From an uncultured Castellaniella sp. (GTDB lineage: Bacteria > Pseudomonadota > Gammaproteobacteria > Burkholderiales > Burkholderiaceae_B), in the NCBI RefSeq assembly GCF_937988725.1, contig NZ_CALKHS010000001.1:62001-126000 (forward strand): a stretch of DNA of 64,000 nucleotides. The letters are read 5' to 3'. The notes under the pieces are model-generated. The model was not told the DNA's origin, searched no databases, and saw nothing but the letters and a program-made list of their open reading frames with translations. The position numbers and the translations under genes were made by a program. Below are positions 17,712 through 30,755 of this stretch, piece after piece; the first letter of the stretch is position 1; the number at the start of each line of letters is the position of its first letter.

Positions 17712-18770
17712 ATGAACGATGATGTGCCTGCCAAGCCTCGCCCAGCGGCGGCGCCTCGCGGCCGCACCCGGGCGACGGGCCGGGTGACGCTGGCCGACGT
17801 TGCCGCGCTGGCCGGGGTCAGTCCCATCACCGCCTCGCGGGTCGTGGCGGGCAAGACCTCGGTGCGGGCGGAACTGGCCGAACGTGTGCGGGCGGCGGTG
17901 GCGCAGCTGGGCTACCGGCCGGATCCGTCCGCCCGGGCGCTGGCATCGGCCAAGAGCGGCCACGTCGTGGTGCTGATCCCGCTGCTGTCCAACACCCTGT
18001 TCACCGAGTTGCTGGAATCCGTCCAGAACGTCATGTGGGACGCGGGATACCCGATCTTCGTCGGCATCACCCAGTACCAGCCGCAGCGGGAAGCCGCGTT
18101 GCTGGAAAGCTACCTGTCCCATCGGCCCGCGGGCCTGATCCTGACGGGCTTCGACCGCAGCGAGGCCCAGCGGCGGCTGATCGCGGACAGCCGCACGCCC
18201 TGCGTGCACGTGATGGAGCTGAGCGCGGATCCGACCCTGTATTGCGTCGGCATGTCCCAGAAAGAAGCGGCGCGGACCGTCGCCCGGCATCTGCTGGACC
18301 GGGGGCGGCGCCGTATCGCCTTCGTGGGCGCCCAGCTGGACCCGCGCACCCTGGAACGCGCCGAGGGCTTTCGCGGCGCCCTGTCGGCGGCGGGCTGTCA
18401 CGATCCCCGCCTGGAGTTCCTGTATCCCAGGCCGTCGTCGGCGGCGCTGGGGGCCGAGGCGTTCCGGCGCCTGGTGACGGAACACCCCGACCTGGACGGC
18501 GTGTTTTTCTGCAATGACGACCTGGCGCACGGCGCCTTGCTGGAAGCCCTGCGGATGGGCATTCCGGTGCCGGAGCGCGTCAGTGTCGTGGGGTTCAACG
18601 ACCTGCCCGGCAACGAGCAGATGCTGCCCGCGCTGACCAGCTTGCGCACGCCGCGCCGGGAAGTCGGCGAGGCCGCCGCCCGGATGCTGCTGCAGCTGAT
18701 CCGGGGAGAGCCGGTGGCCGACCCCGTGCTCGATCTGGGGTTCGAACTGAAGGTCCGGGCCAGCAGCTGA
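17712..18770 (+). CDS. LacI-family transcriptional regulator, probable gluconate-utilisation repressor
   Basis: 352 residues. The N-terminal HTH and hinge (VTLADVAALAGVSPITASRVVAGK, then YRPDPSARALAS) are typical LacI/GalR, and the periplasmic-binding-protein-like ligand domain follows from about residue 75. It resembles GntR repressors of gluconate operons, including the ASAKSGHVVVLIPLLSN segment. The ATG at 17712 (MNDDVPAK) is chosen because the longer frame from 17655 runs through operator O2. It diverges from gntK and presumably represses gntK-dctQMP until gluconate or 6-phosphogluconate binds. Confidence 0.9.
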   Translation: MNDDVPAKPRPAAAPRGRTRATGRVTLADVAALAGVSPITASRVVAGKTSVRAELAERVRAAVAQLGYRPDPSARALASAKSGHVVVLIPLLSNTLFTELLESVQNVMWDAGYPIFVGITQYQPQREAALLESYLSHRPAGLILTGFDRSEAQRRLIADSRTPCVHVMELSADPTLYCVGMSQKEAARTVARHLLDRGRRRIAFVGAQLDPRTLERAEGFRGALSAAGCHDPRLEFLYPRPSSAALGAEAFRRLVTEHPDLDGVFFCNDDLAHGALLEALRMGIPVPERVSVVGFNDLPGNEQMLPALTSLRTPRREVGEAAARMLLQLIRGEPVADPVLDLGFELKVRASS

Positions 18771-18799
18771 CGGGGGCGGGCCGGGACGGGATGCCCCGC

Positions 18800-18834
18800 C
18801 CGCGCCCGGCGGCGCTGTCGTCCGCCGGGCGCGG
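18800..18834. terminator. 13-bp GC hairpin between convergent regulator and topB
   Basis: CCGCGCCCGGCGG pairs perfectly with CCGCCGGGCGCGG around a 9-base loop, immediately before the topB stop. There is no clear T-run, so it is likely a shared but imperfect terminator. Confidence 0.55.
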
Positions 18835-18835
18835 C

Positions 18836-21511
18836 TCAGAATGCCGGGCCGTCGTCGTCCGGCGCCGTGGCCGCGGTCTTGCGGGCGGGCGTCTTGCCGG
18901 CCTTGGCGGTCGATTTCGCCGGAGCCTTTGCCGCCTTGCTTGTCTTTGCGGCTGTTTTTGCGCTCGTCTTGGCAGGCGCCTTCGCGGCGGCCTTGGTCTT
19001 GGCCGGGCCGGCCTTGCCGGCCGCCTTTCCCGCCGTGGCGGCTTTTGCGCCCGCCTTGGCCGGGCGCGGCTCGAATTCGAAGCCGATCTTGCCGTCGTCC
19101 TGGCGCACCAGATAGGCCTTGAACTTGCGGTTGGTGCGGCTGGACACGAAGCCGTCGAACAGTCTGGTCTTGCCGGTGGACAGCAGCTGCGTCATCTGGT
19201 CGGCGGGGATTTCCTGTTGCAGGATCACCTTGCCGCTGCGGAAGGTGCAGGTCTTGTTCGGCCCCACCGAATGTTCGCAGACGTAGTTCATGCCGTGTTC
19301 GTAGACGTGGCCGCCGCATTTCGGGCAGGCGCCCAGCGGCGTCTGGCCGGAGAAATCCACGGCCTCGGTGTCTTCGTCTTCCTTCTGGCCGAAATCGAAT
19401 TCCAGCTTGAATTCGTCGGTGATGCGCAGCACGGCGGCAAAGGGGCGGCCCATCTTGCTGATGAAGCCGGTCAGCGGCCCCAGCGTGCGTTTTTCCAGCA
19501 GTTCCTCGACTTCGGAGACCTCGAAGGTGCGCCCGCCGGGGTGCTTGCCGATGGAGAAGTCGCAGGCCGTGCAGGCGTAGCGGCGGTAGTTCTCCTTGAC
19601 CACGCCGCCGCACTTCGGGCAGGGGGTCTGCAGGGTCGCGTAGTCGCCCGGGACGGTGTCGCGCTCGTATTCCTTGGCGCGCTTGACGATCACCTGCGTC
19701 ATCTGCGCGATTTCGCGCATGAAGGATTCGCGGTCCAGCTGGCGCTGTTCGATCAGCTTCAACTGGTGCTCCCATTCGCCGGTCAGTTCGGGCGAGGTCA
19801 GTTCGTTGACCCCCAGGCCCGAGAGCAGCGTCATCAGCTGGCGTGCCTTGGCGCTGGGAATCAGGTCGCGGCCCTCGCGGCGCAGATAGGTTTCGTTGAT
19901 CAGGCCTTCGATGATGGATGCCCGGGTGGCCGGAGTGCCCAGGCCGCGTTCGGACATGGCCTCGCGCAGGGCCTCGTCGTCCACCAGCTTGCCGGCGCCT
20001 TCCATGGCCGACAGCAGCGTGGCTTCGTTGAAGCGCGCGGGCGGCTTGGTGACCAGGGCGCGGGCCTCGATGTCCTCGGTGCGCACGCGTTCGCCGTCGG
20101 CGACGGCCACCAGGGAACCGTCTTCGCCCTGGGATTCGCGGCCGTAGATGGCCAGCCAGCCCGGCGACACCAGGACCTTGCCTTCGGTCTTGAAGCGATG
20201 CCCAGAGACCTGGGTGATGCGGGTCGTGACGCGGAATTCGGCGGCAGGGAAGAACACGGCCAGGAAGCGCCGCGTCACCAGCTCGTAGATCTTGAATTCG
20301 GCGTCGCTCAGTTCGCGCGGCACCTGCAGCGTCGGGATGATGGCGAAGTGGTCGGAGATCTTCTTGTCGTCGAAGATGCGCCGATTGGGCTTGACCATCT
20401 GCTGCGCCACGGCCTGGGCGGCGAAGGGCCGCACGGAACGCGCCACGCCCGATTCGCTGTCGGCCAGCACCTGCATGGTCTGGCGCACGGTGTTGACGTA
20501 GTCCTGGGGCAGGTAGCGGGAATCCGTCCGGGGATAGGTCAGGGCCTTGTGGCGTTCGTACAGGGTCTGGGCCAGGGCCAGGGTGGTCTTGGCGGAAAAG
20601 CCGAAGCGGGAGTTGGCCTCGCGCTGCAGGCTGGTCAGATCGAACAGGGCCGGCGACAGCTGGGTGCTGGGCTTGGATTCCTCGGTCACGGTGCCGGGTT
20701 GTTCGCGGCAGGCGCTGACCACGCTCTGGGCGGCGCTGGCCGACCACAGGCGGGAGTCGCGGGCGTCCGGGTCCTGTTCGTTCTTCTTGAAATCGGGGTC
20801 GAACCAGCGGCCTTCGTACAGGCCGGCGGCGGCGACGAAGGTGGCGTGGACTTCCCAGTAGTCGCGGCTGACGAAGCTGCGGATGCGGTCCTCGCGTTCC
20901 ATGACGATCGCCAGGGTCGGCGTCTGCACGCGGCCCACAGGGGTCTTGAAGAAGCCGCCGTCCTTGCTGTTGAAGGCCGTCATGGCGCGGGTGCCGTTGA
21001 TGCCCACCAGCCAGTCGGCCTCGGCGCGCGACCGGGCCGCCGCTTCCAGCGGTTTCATGGTCTCGTCGTCGCGCAGGTTGGCGAAGGCGTCGCGGATGGA
21101 CGCCTGGGTCATGGACCGCAGCCACAGCCGCTGGATGGGCTTCTTCACGCCGGCGTACTGGACGATGTAGCGGAAGATCAGTTCGCCTTCGCGGCCCGCG
21201 TCGCAGGCGTTGATCACGGCGCCCACGTCCTTGCGCTTGAGCAGCTTGACCAGCAGCTTCAGGCGCTCGGCGGAACGCTTGTCGGTCGGGCCGAGCTCGA
21301 ATTGCGGCGGAATCACCGGTAGGTGCGTAAAACTCCATTTGCCGCGGACCGGGTCGTTGGGCGCCACCAGGCTGAGCAGGTGTCCGACGCTGGACGACAG
21401 CACGTATTGCTCGCTTTCGAAGTAGTCGCCTTCGCGGGTGAACCCACCCAGCGCCCGGGAGATATCCAGAGCGACCGAAGGTTTTTCAGCAATAATCAGA
21501 GTTTTAGTCAT
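18836..21511 (-). CDS. topB: DNA topoisomerase III with Lys/Ala-rich tail
   Basis: 891 residues, longer than E. coli TopB (about 650). It has an N-terminal Toprim domain (IIAEKPSVA, then DAGREGE at about 104-110), the type IA core with the active-site Tyr near residue 326 (ALTYPRTDSRYLP), and two C-terminal zinc-finger-like modules (CPKCGG...CTAC and CPKCGG...CEH). A roughly 60-residue basic Ala/Lys/Pro tail resembling histone H1-type repeats (KAPAKTSAKTAAKT) follows. It relaxes and decatenates DNA by single-strand passage. In relatives topB lies near smg; here a plus-strand membrane gene and gluQ stand between them. Confidence 0.95.
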   Translation of the reverse strand: MTKTLIIAEKPSVALDISRALGGFTREGDYFESEQYVLSSSVGHLLSLVAPNDPVRGKWSFTHLPVIPPQFELGPTDKRSAERLKLLVKLLKRKDVGAVINACDAGREGELIFRYIVQYAGVKKPIQRLWLRSMTQASIRDAFANLRDDETMKPLEAAARSRAEADWLVGINGTRAMTAFNSKDGGFFKTPVGRVQTPTLAIVMEREDRIRSFVSRDYWEVHATFVAAAGLYEGRWFDPDFKKNEQDPDARDSRLWSASAAQSVVSACREQPGTVTEESKPSTQLSPALFDLTSLQREANSRFGFSAKTTLALAQTLYERHKALTYPRTDSRYLPQDYVNTVRQTMQVLADSESGVARSVRPFAAQAVAQQMVKPNRRIFDDKKISDHFAIIPTLQVPRELSDAEFKIYELVTRRFLAVFFPAAEFRVTTRITQVSGHRFKTEGKVLVSPGWLAIYGRESQGEDGSLVAVADGERVRTEDIEARALVTKPPARFNEATLLSAMEGAGKLVDDEALREAMSERGLGTPATRASIIEGLINETYLRREGRDLIPSAKARQLMTLLSGLGVNELTSPELTGEWEHQLKLIEQRQLDRESFMREIAQMTQVIVKRAKEYERDTVPGDYATLQTPCPKCGGVVKENYRRYACTACDFSIGKHPGGRTFEVSEVEELLEKRTLGPLTGFISKMGRPFAAVLRITDEFKLEFDFGQKEDEDTEAVDFSGQTPLGACPKCGGHVYEHGMNYVCEHSVGPNKTCTFRSGKVILQQEIPADQMTQLLSTGKTRLFDGFVSSRTNRKFKAYLVRQDDGKIGFEFEPRPAKAGAKAATAGKAAGKAGPAKTKAAAKAPAKTSAKTAAKTSKAAKAPAKSTAKAGKTPARKTAATAPDDDGPAF

Positions 21512-21575
21512 GTGGTTCCATTGGCGGCCGTTTTGCGACCACGATAGCGCGGATCATACGAGGGGGCACCGCACC

Positions 21576-24113
21576 ATGCAAGTCACCACACCCTGGCAGG
21601 CAGTCGGCAAGCCGCTCTGGTGGCGCCGGAATCTGGCCCTGGGCATCGGCTTGCTGGCCGCCGTGCTGGCCGGATCCGCCCTGGTGTCCTGGGTGGCCGC
21701 CAACTGGGTGCGGATGGGGCCGCAGGCGCGGCTGGCGCTGGTCCAGGGGGGGCTGGCGCTGACCGTCGTCCTGGGGGCGGCGCTGGCCTGGCTGGGCAGC
21801 CGCTGGGCCGGTGTGCTGACGGGCGTGGCGGCCCTGGCGACCGGGGCCTTGCTGGCTCTCGTCGGTCAAATATATCAAACCGGCGCTGATCGCTGGCAAT
21901 TGTTCCTGCTGTGGGCGGCCTTGATCACGCCCTGGCTGTTGCTGGTGCGTTCCGTCTTCCTGACGCTGTTGTGGGCGGCCTTGCTGAACCTGGCGGCCTG
22001 GCTGTGGGTTGGCGGCGAAGGCCTCTGGTCCTGGCTGGATGGCGGCCCGGCGGCGGGCGTGTGGCTGGTGGGGCTCAACGCCGGCTTGCTGCTGGCCGTC
22101 GAGTGCGGGCGGCGGTTTCTGCGGGATCCCTGGCATCTGGCGCGCCGGGTATTGGCGGCGGCCATGCTGGCGTGGGCCTTCAATGTCGTGGCGCTCGGCT
22201 CCGTGGGGCAGGGCGATTATCCGCGGTTGACGCAGGACATGCTGCTGGGCCTGCTTCCGGTGGCGGTCCTGTATGCGGTGTACGGTCATTGGCGCCGGGA
22301 TCTGGCGGTGGTGGCGCTGGCCTTGCTGGTGGGCATCGGGCAGGTCGGCGCCCTGTGGGTCCGGATGCTGGATTCCCTGGATGGCGTCCTGGGTCTGGCG
22401 GTGCTGCTGCTCGCGCTGGTCTGGCTGGCGGCTCATCACCTGCTGCACCTGCGGCGAGCCGGCATGGCGGCCGGACCGCTGCCGGCGGATGCGGCGGATG
22501 CCTTGGCGACCGGATCCGGGCCCTCCCTCGGCGAGGTCCTGGACGGCCCGGAAACGGCGGCGCCTGACCAGGATGCGTCGCCCCCCTGGTATCTCACGGT
22601 GTTGCGGGTGGGGGTGCTGATTCCGGTCCTGCTGTTGCTGGGATTCTGGGTGGCGGCCAGTTTCGAGCTGGATTCCGCCGCCGACGCCCTGGCGGCCGGG
22701 GTCATGCTCATGTGCCCGGGCCTGCTCATGGCCCGGCTGGCCCGTCGCGGCGTCTGGCCGGAGGTCGGCGGGGTGCTGGGCGTGCTGGGGCTGTTGCTGT
22801 GCGCGAGCGGAGTGCTGTTCCTGATGGGCGACGATGGGGATCGGCTGACCCGCCTGTCGATTCTGGCGGCCGCCGGCGGGGCGGTCTATGTCTTCTCTCC
22901 GCAGTTCTCGATCCGACTGGTGGCGGCGGGTCTGGTGCTGGGCATCGGGTTCTGGCTGAGCGCCCCGGAGGCGACGTACTTCGACTGGCAGGCGGGTGCC
23001 CGGGGCGCGGGCGCCGGCGCGTCGCAACTGGCCTGGCGTCTGTGGGTATTCCTGGCCGCCGGAACGGCGCTGTGGGTCTGGTCCGTCCAGGCGGCGCATC
23101 GCAGCGGCTGGCGGCCCCTGGCCTGGGCCTCGCTGGCCATGGCGGCGGGCGTGGCCCTGCTGCTTGCGTGGTCGATGCGGCTCCCGGCGCGGGAATGGCC
23201 CTGGTTCGGCCAACTGGCCATGTTCCTGTGCGCCTTGTTGCCGGGCTTGCTGCTGGCTGCCTGGATGGCGGCGGTCCGTCCTGCCTTGCCGGCCGTGTTG
23301 CGCGCCGGCGTGCCGCTGGCCGCCTGCGTCGCGGGCGTGGGCTGGGTGGATATTCCCGCTTTGTCCGTGGCGCTGGTCTGGCTGGCGCTGGGACGGCTGA
23401 CCGGCGGGCGGGTGCTGCAGGCGCTGGCCGTGCCGCTGGGCCTGCTGGGGCTGCTGGCTTACTACCTGAATGCCGGAAACGGGGCCAGTCTGCTGGACAA
23501 GGCCATGATCCTGGGGCTGACGGCAGCCTGGCTGACAGGCGTGACGGCGGTCCTGGCGGCGCCTCTGCGGCGCGGCGGCAGCGGGCCGGCCAGGCGTCCC
23601 CGCTGGCTGCCGGCCGGGATTCTGGCCGGGGGCGCGCTGGTGCTGGGACTCGCCCAGGCGCAGGTCCATCAATATGAAACTCTTCTGGCCCAGGGCCGGT
23701 CCGTGGTGCTGGCTTTGGCGCCGGTGGATCCCAGGTCCCTGCTGCAGGGGGACTATATGGCGCTGGACTATGTCGTGCGCCGCGCGGCCGATGACTTGTT
23801 GCGTGCGAATCCCGAGACTGAAGGCCAGGTGCGTCGCGCAGGGCGCGGTTGGCTGCTGCTGCGACAGGACGGCCAGGGCGTCTGGCAGTTGCAGGGCATC
23901 GTGATCGATCAGCCGCCGGCCGCCACGCCCGACACGGTCGCGCTGGCCTTCCACTGGCGGGATGGTTCCCTGGATTTCGGGGCGGACAACTGGTTCTTCC
24001 CGGAAGGGCAGGGCGAACGGTTCGCCAACGCCCGGTATGGCGTGCTGCGGGTCGCGCCCGATGGCGACGGCCTGCTGGCAGGTTTGCTGGATGCCCAGCG
24101 GCAGCCGCTGTAA
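21576..24113 (+). CDS. Large integral membrane protein, DUF2157 plus GDYXXLXY domains
   Basis: 845 residues. The N-terminal third matches DUF2157-type proteins (WVAANWVRMGPQARLALVQGG, then ALLALVGQIYQTGADRWQLF), with many hydrophobic segments up to about residue 700. The C terminus carries the GDYXXLXY-family signature LLQGDYMALDYVV (about residues 722-734) and WFFPEGQGE. The middle probably corresponds to DUF4401. These domains are often separate neighbouring genes, so this appears to be a fusion. The function is unknown; the C-terminal domain probably faces the periplasm. It is divergent from topB (64-bp gap), with GAGGGGG before the ATG. The upstream in-frame ATG inside topB is rejected. 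Confidence 0.85.
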   Translation: MQVTTPWQAVGKPLWWRRNLALGIGLLAAVLAGSALVSWVAANWVRMGPQARLALVQGGLALTVVLGAALAWLGSRWAGVLTGVAALATGALLALVGQIYQTGADRWQLFLLWAALITPWLLLVRSVFLTLLWAALLNLAAWLWVGGEGLWSWLDGGPAAGVWLVGLNAGLLLAVECGRRFLRDPWHLARRVLAAAMLAWAFNVVALGSVGQGDYPRLTQDMLLGLLPVAVLYAVYGHWRRDLAVVALALLVGIGQVGALWVRMLDSLDGVLGLAVLLLALVWLAAHHLLHLRRAGMAAGPLPADAADALATGSGPSLGEVLDGPETAAPDQDASPPWYLTVLRVGVLIPVLLLLGFWVAASFELDSAADALAAGVMLMCPGLLMARLARRGVWPEVGGVLGVLGLLLCASGVLFLMGDDGDRLTRLSILAAAGGAVYVFSPQFSIRLVAAGLVLGIGFWLSAPEATYFDWQAGARGAGAGASQLAWRLWVFLAAGTALWVWSVQAAHRSGWRPLAWASLAMAAGVALLLAWSMRLPAREWPWFGQLAMFLCALLPGLLLAAWMAAVRPALPAVLRAGVPLAACVAGVGWVDIPALSVALVWLALGRLTGGRVLQALAVPLGLLGLLAYYLNAGNGASLLDKAMILGLTAAWLTGVTAVLAAPLRRGGSGPARRPRWLPAGILAGGALVLGLAQAQVHQYETLLAQGRSVVLALAPVDPRSLLQGDYMALDYVVRRAADDLLRANPETEGQVRRAGRGWLLLRQDGQGVWQLQGIVIDQPPAATPDTVALAFHWRDGSLDFGADNWFFPEGQGERFANARYGVLRVAPDGDGLLAGLLDAQRQPL

Positions 24114-24182
24114 TTTCCGGGCGCGGTCGCCCGCAAGGCGGCCAGGCCGCGTAGCGGGGCATTCCCGCGGACGGTCGGGTCG

Positions 24183-25145
24183 TCAGGGAAAGCGCCGCGC
24201 CCACTGAGCAGTCGCCAGCGGCCAGAAATCGTCCGTGGCGGCTGCGGGCAGGCGGGTGAAGCCCAGGGCGCCCCAGGCCCGCTGCAGGGCCTCCAGGGGC
24301 TGGTTCAGGTCCAGGGCGGGGGCATGATTCTGCTTGGACAGCTTGCGCCCCTGCGCGTCGAGCACCAGCGGCACGTGCAGCGTGCGCGGGCAGGGCAGGT
24401 CCAGCGCCCGCGCCAGCTGGCGCTGGCGCGCCGTGGAATCCAGCAAGTCGGCGCCGCGCACCACGTCGGTCACGCCTTGCAGGCCGTCGTCCACGACGAC
24501 GGCCAGTTGATAGGCCCACAGGCCGTCGGCCCGGCGGATGATGAAGTCGCCCGCTTCCCGGGCGACGTCCTGGCTTTGCTCCCCCAGCCAGCGGTCCTGG
24601 AAGACCTCGGTCCCGGGTTCGACCAGGAATCGCCAGGCCGGCAGCGCCCGTCGGGAGGAAGCCGGACGCCGGGCGTCTGCCCGGGAGGGCTGCGAAACGT
24701 GCGCTTCATCCCGCGCCGCGCGGGCGGGGGGGGCATTCCGCGGCGCGCCGGGCCCGGGCCGGCAAGTGCCCGGATACGGCCCCGGCGGCAGTTCGCGCCG
24801 GGTGCAGCGGCAGGCGTAGACACGCCCCGCCGCCTGCAATCGCCCGAAGGCCTGTTCATACAGGGCGTGGCGCCGGGTCTGCCAGACGGGCTCTTCGTCC
24901 CATCGCATGCCCAGGGCCTGCAGCTGGCGCATGATCACCCGGTCGGCGCCGGGCACGGTGCGGGGCTCGTCGATGTCCTCGATGCGCAGCAGCCAGAGCC
25001 CTTCATGGGCGCGGGCATCCAGGTAGCTGGCCAGCGCGGCCGCCAGGGACCCCGCATGCAGCGGGCCGCTGGGGCTGGGGGCGAAGCGGCCGACGTAGCC
25101 CCGGTGTCCGGCTACGCGCGGGCCGGCCTGGATCGGGCTGGACAT
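24183..25145 (-). CDS. gluQ: Glutamyl-Q tRNA(Asp) synthetase
   Basis: 320 residues, a truncated glutamyl-tRNA-synthetase paralogue without the anticodon-binding domain. The class I motifs are FAPSPSGPLHAGS (HIGH equivalent) and KLSKQN (KMSKS equivalent). The zinc site is CRCTRRELP with a following YPGTC. It glutamylates queuosine in tRNA(Asp). A Pro/Ala/Arg-rich insert of roughly 20-25 residues follows the zinc knuckle (RPGPGAPRNAPPARAARDEA), lengthening it relative to the usual 290-300. It is 30 bp downstream of smg. Confidence 0.93.
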   Translation of the reverse strand: MSSPIQAGPRVAGHRGYVGRFAPSPSGPLHAGSLAAALASYLDARAHEGLWLLRIEDIDEPRTVPGADRVIMRQLQALGMRWDEEPVWQTRRHALYEQAFGRLQAAGRVYACRCTRRELPPGPYPGTCRPGPGAPRNAPPARAARDEAHVSQPSRADARRPASSRRALPAWRFLVEPGTEVFQDRWLGEQSQDVAREAGDFIIRRADGLWAYQLAVVVDDGLQGVTDVVRGADLLDSTARQRQLARALDLPCPRTLHVPLVLDAQGRKLSKQNHAPALDLNQPLEALQRAWGALGFTRLPAAATDDFWPLATAQWARRFP

Positions 25146-25175
25146 CAGCGGCGATGCGGCGTCGCGCCGTCGAGC

Positions 25176-25643
25176 CTAGTGGGACAGCCGGCCGTCATCG
25201 TCGGTCAGCAGTTCCTCGAACACCAGATGGTCCACTTCGGCCTCCTGGCTCCAGAGCACCATCAGCGCCAGGACCTTGATTTCCGCCAGGGACAGCGGAG
25301 AGTGATCCGCCGCCTGGGCCGCTTCGATCAGGATTTCCCGCAGGGCGGGCGGCAGGCTGCCGGAGTGTTCCAGGAAGCTGATGAAGCCGACGGCCTCGGT
25401 GCCCAGGGTGGCATATTCTTCGTCGGTGTAGATGCGGGCGGCGCTGCGCTGCGCATCGCGCATGATCGCCAGCGGCAGGCAGCGTTCGGTCGTGCTGGCC
25501 AGGTCGCGCAGCCAGTTCAGCGCGTCGTCGATGTCTTCGTGTTCGAAACCGACGGCCGCCAGCTTGTTGGCCAGGATCTCGGCGCGCGGGCAGGCCTGGG
25601 GCGTGTAGTAGTTCTCAAACAGATAGACTAGGATATCGTACAT
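25176..25643 (-). CDS. smg: Smg family protein (DUF494)
   Basis: 155 residues, beginning MYDILVYLFENYY, the invariant Smg N terminus, and matching the family length of about 157. The ATG at 25643 is chosen on that basis. Its function is unresolved; in many proteobacteria smg lies by dprA and topA/topB. Here it precedes gluQ on the same strand, and no dprA is seen in the window. Confidence 0.93.
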   Translation of the reverse strand: MYDILVYLFENYYTPQACPRAEILANKLAAVGFEHEDIDDALNWLRDLASTTERCLPLAIMRDAQRSAARIYTDEEYATLGTEAVGFISFLEHSGSLPPALREILIEAAQAADHSPLSLAEIKVLALMVLWSQEAEVDHLVFEELLTDDDGRLSH

Positions 25644-25756
25644 GGTGATGGGCGAGGCGGTGTTCCCTGATAGTGTACTTGGCTTGGCAGGGAGAACTCC
25701 ATGGCCTGCGTTGCTTGTCCACCTCACCGCTTGCACGCGGTTCGGATTCGTCAGGC

Positions 25757-25779
25757 ATTGAATAGCCCGCCGGGGCTAT

Positions 25780-25784
<5 letters not shown>
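25757..25784. terminator. Perfect 12-bp hairpin at the 3' end of the liu operon
   Basis: ATTGAATAGCCC pairs with GGGCTATTCAAT around a GCCG loop. It contains the stop codon of the carboxylase gene. No T-run follows on the minus strand, so it may mainly stabilise the 3' end or act as a weak terminator before smg. Confidence 0.55.
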
Positions 25785-27843
<2,059 letters not shown>

Positions 27844-27853
27844 GGCGGCTTCC

Positions 27854-29455
<1,602 letters not shown>

Positions 29456-29564
29456 GACGTTTCCTGGGGATAGAAATCGGGTCGCGGGCGCCGCGGCGGG
29501 ATGGCCGGCGCGGCGCCGCGGGCGGACCGGCGGCGGATGGCGGCCGGCCCGCGAGGGGGAATGC

Positions 29565-30746
29565 TTACAGCATCTCGATGGCCAGGGCCACGGCTTCGCC
29601 GCCGCCGATGCACAGGGACGCGACGCCGCGCTTGCCGCCGGTCTTGCGCAGGGCGCCGATCAGCGTGGTCAGCAGGCGGGCGCCGGATGCGCCGATGGGG
29701 TGGCCCAGGGCCGTGGCGCCGCCGTGGACGTTGACCCGGTCATGCGGCAGGTTCAGTTCCTTCATGGCGGCCATGGTGACGACGGCGAAGGCCTCGTTGA
29801 TCTCGTACAGATCGACGTCCTCGGCCTTCCAGCCGGCCTTGGCCAGCACTTTCTGGATGGCGCCGACCGGAGCGGTGGTGAACCACTGGGGCTCTTGCGA
29901 GTGCTGGGCGTGGGCCACGATGCGGGCCAGCGGCTTGGCGCCCAGTTCCTGGGCCTTGGAGCCGCGCATCACCACCAGCGCCGAGGCGCCGTCGGAAATG
30001 GACGAGGAATTGGCCGCCGTGACCGTGCCGTCCTTCTTGAAGGCGGGCTTCAGGGTCGGGATCTTTTCCGGCATGGCCTTGAACGGAGCCTCGTCGGTGT
30101 CCACGACGGTGTCGCCCTTGCGGCCGGCGATCGTGACGGGCGCGATCTCCCATTTGAAGCTGCCGTCTTCGGAAGCCTGGCGGGCGCGTTTCAGGGATTC
30201 CAGGGAGAAGGCGTCCTGCTCTTCGCGGGTGAAGTGGTATTTCGAGACGCAATCTTCCGCGAACACGCCCATGGCCGTGCCGCGCTGGTAGGCGTCTTCC
30301 AGGCCGTCCAGGGCCATGTGGTCATAGACCGTGGAATGGCCGTAGCGGTAGCCCTGGCGGCCCTTGAGCAGCAGGTAGGGGGCGTTGCTCATGCTTTCCT
30401 GGCCGCCGGCCACCACCACGTCGGCCGATTCGGCCTTGATGATGTCGTGCGCCAGCATGACGGCCTTCAGGCCCGAGCCGCAGACCTTGTGCAGCGTGCT
30501 GCAGGCCACGCTCTTGGGCAGGCCGGCGCCCAGGGCCGCCTGGCGGGCCGGAGCCTGGCCCTGGCCCGCCTGCAGGACGTTGCCCATGATGACTTCCTGG
30601 ACGGCTTCGCCCGCGATGCCGGCGCGTTCGACGGCGGCGCGGATGGCGATGGAGCCCAGTTCATGGGCGGACAGGCCGGACAGGCTGCCCATCATGCCCC
30701 CCATGGGGGTGCGGGCTGCAGAGACGATGACGATGGAATCGGACAT
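29565..30746 (-). CDS. Acetyl-CoA C-acetyltransferase (thiolase)
   Basis: 393 residues with the thiolase catalytic set: Cys near 89 in HKVCGSGLKAVM, His in NVHGGATALGHPIGASG, and the second Cys in CIGGGEAVA. It interconverts two acetyl-CoA with acetoacetyl-CoA. Inside the leucine cluster it would finish acetoacetate-derived carbon to acetyl-CoA. It follows aceK by 9 bp, so it belongs to the same operon. Confidence 0.94.
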   Translation of the reverse strand: MSDSIVIVSAARTPMGGMMGSLSGLSAHELGSIAIRAAVERAGIAGEAVQEVIMGNVLQAGQGQAPARQAALGAGLPKSVACSTLHKVCGSGLKAVMLAHDIIKAESADVVVAGGQESMSNAPYLLLKGRQGYRYGHSTVYDHMALDGLEDAYQRGTAMGVFAEDCVSKYHFTREEQDAFSLESLKRARQASEDGSFKWEIAPVTIAGRKGDTVVDTDEAPFKAMPEKIPTLKPAFKKDGTVTAANSSSISDGASALVVMRGSKAQELGAKPLARIVAHAQHSQEPQWFTTAPVGAIQKVLAKAGWKAEDVDLYEINEAFAVVTMAAMKELNLPHDRVNVHGGATALGHPIGASGARLLTTLIGALRKTGGKRGVASLCIGGGEAVALAIEML

Positions 30747-30755
30747 GGTGAACTC

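Noticed and set aside
17697..21338. 1213-codon minus-strand frame spanning topB and the LacI regulator
   Set aside because: Out of frame with topB and antisense to the regulator; no recognisable protein.
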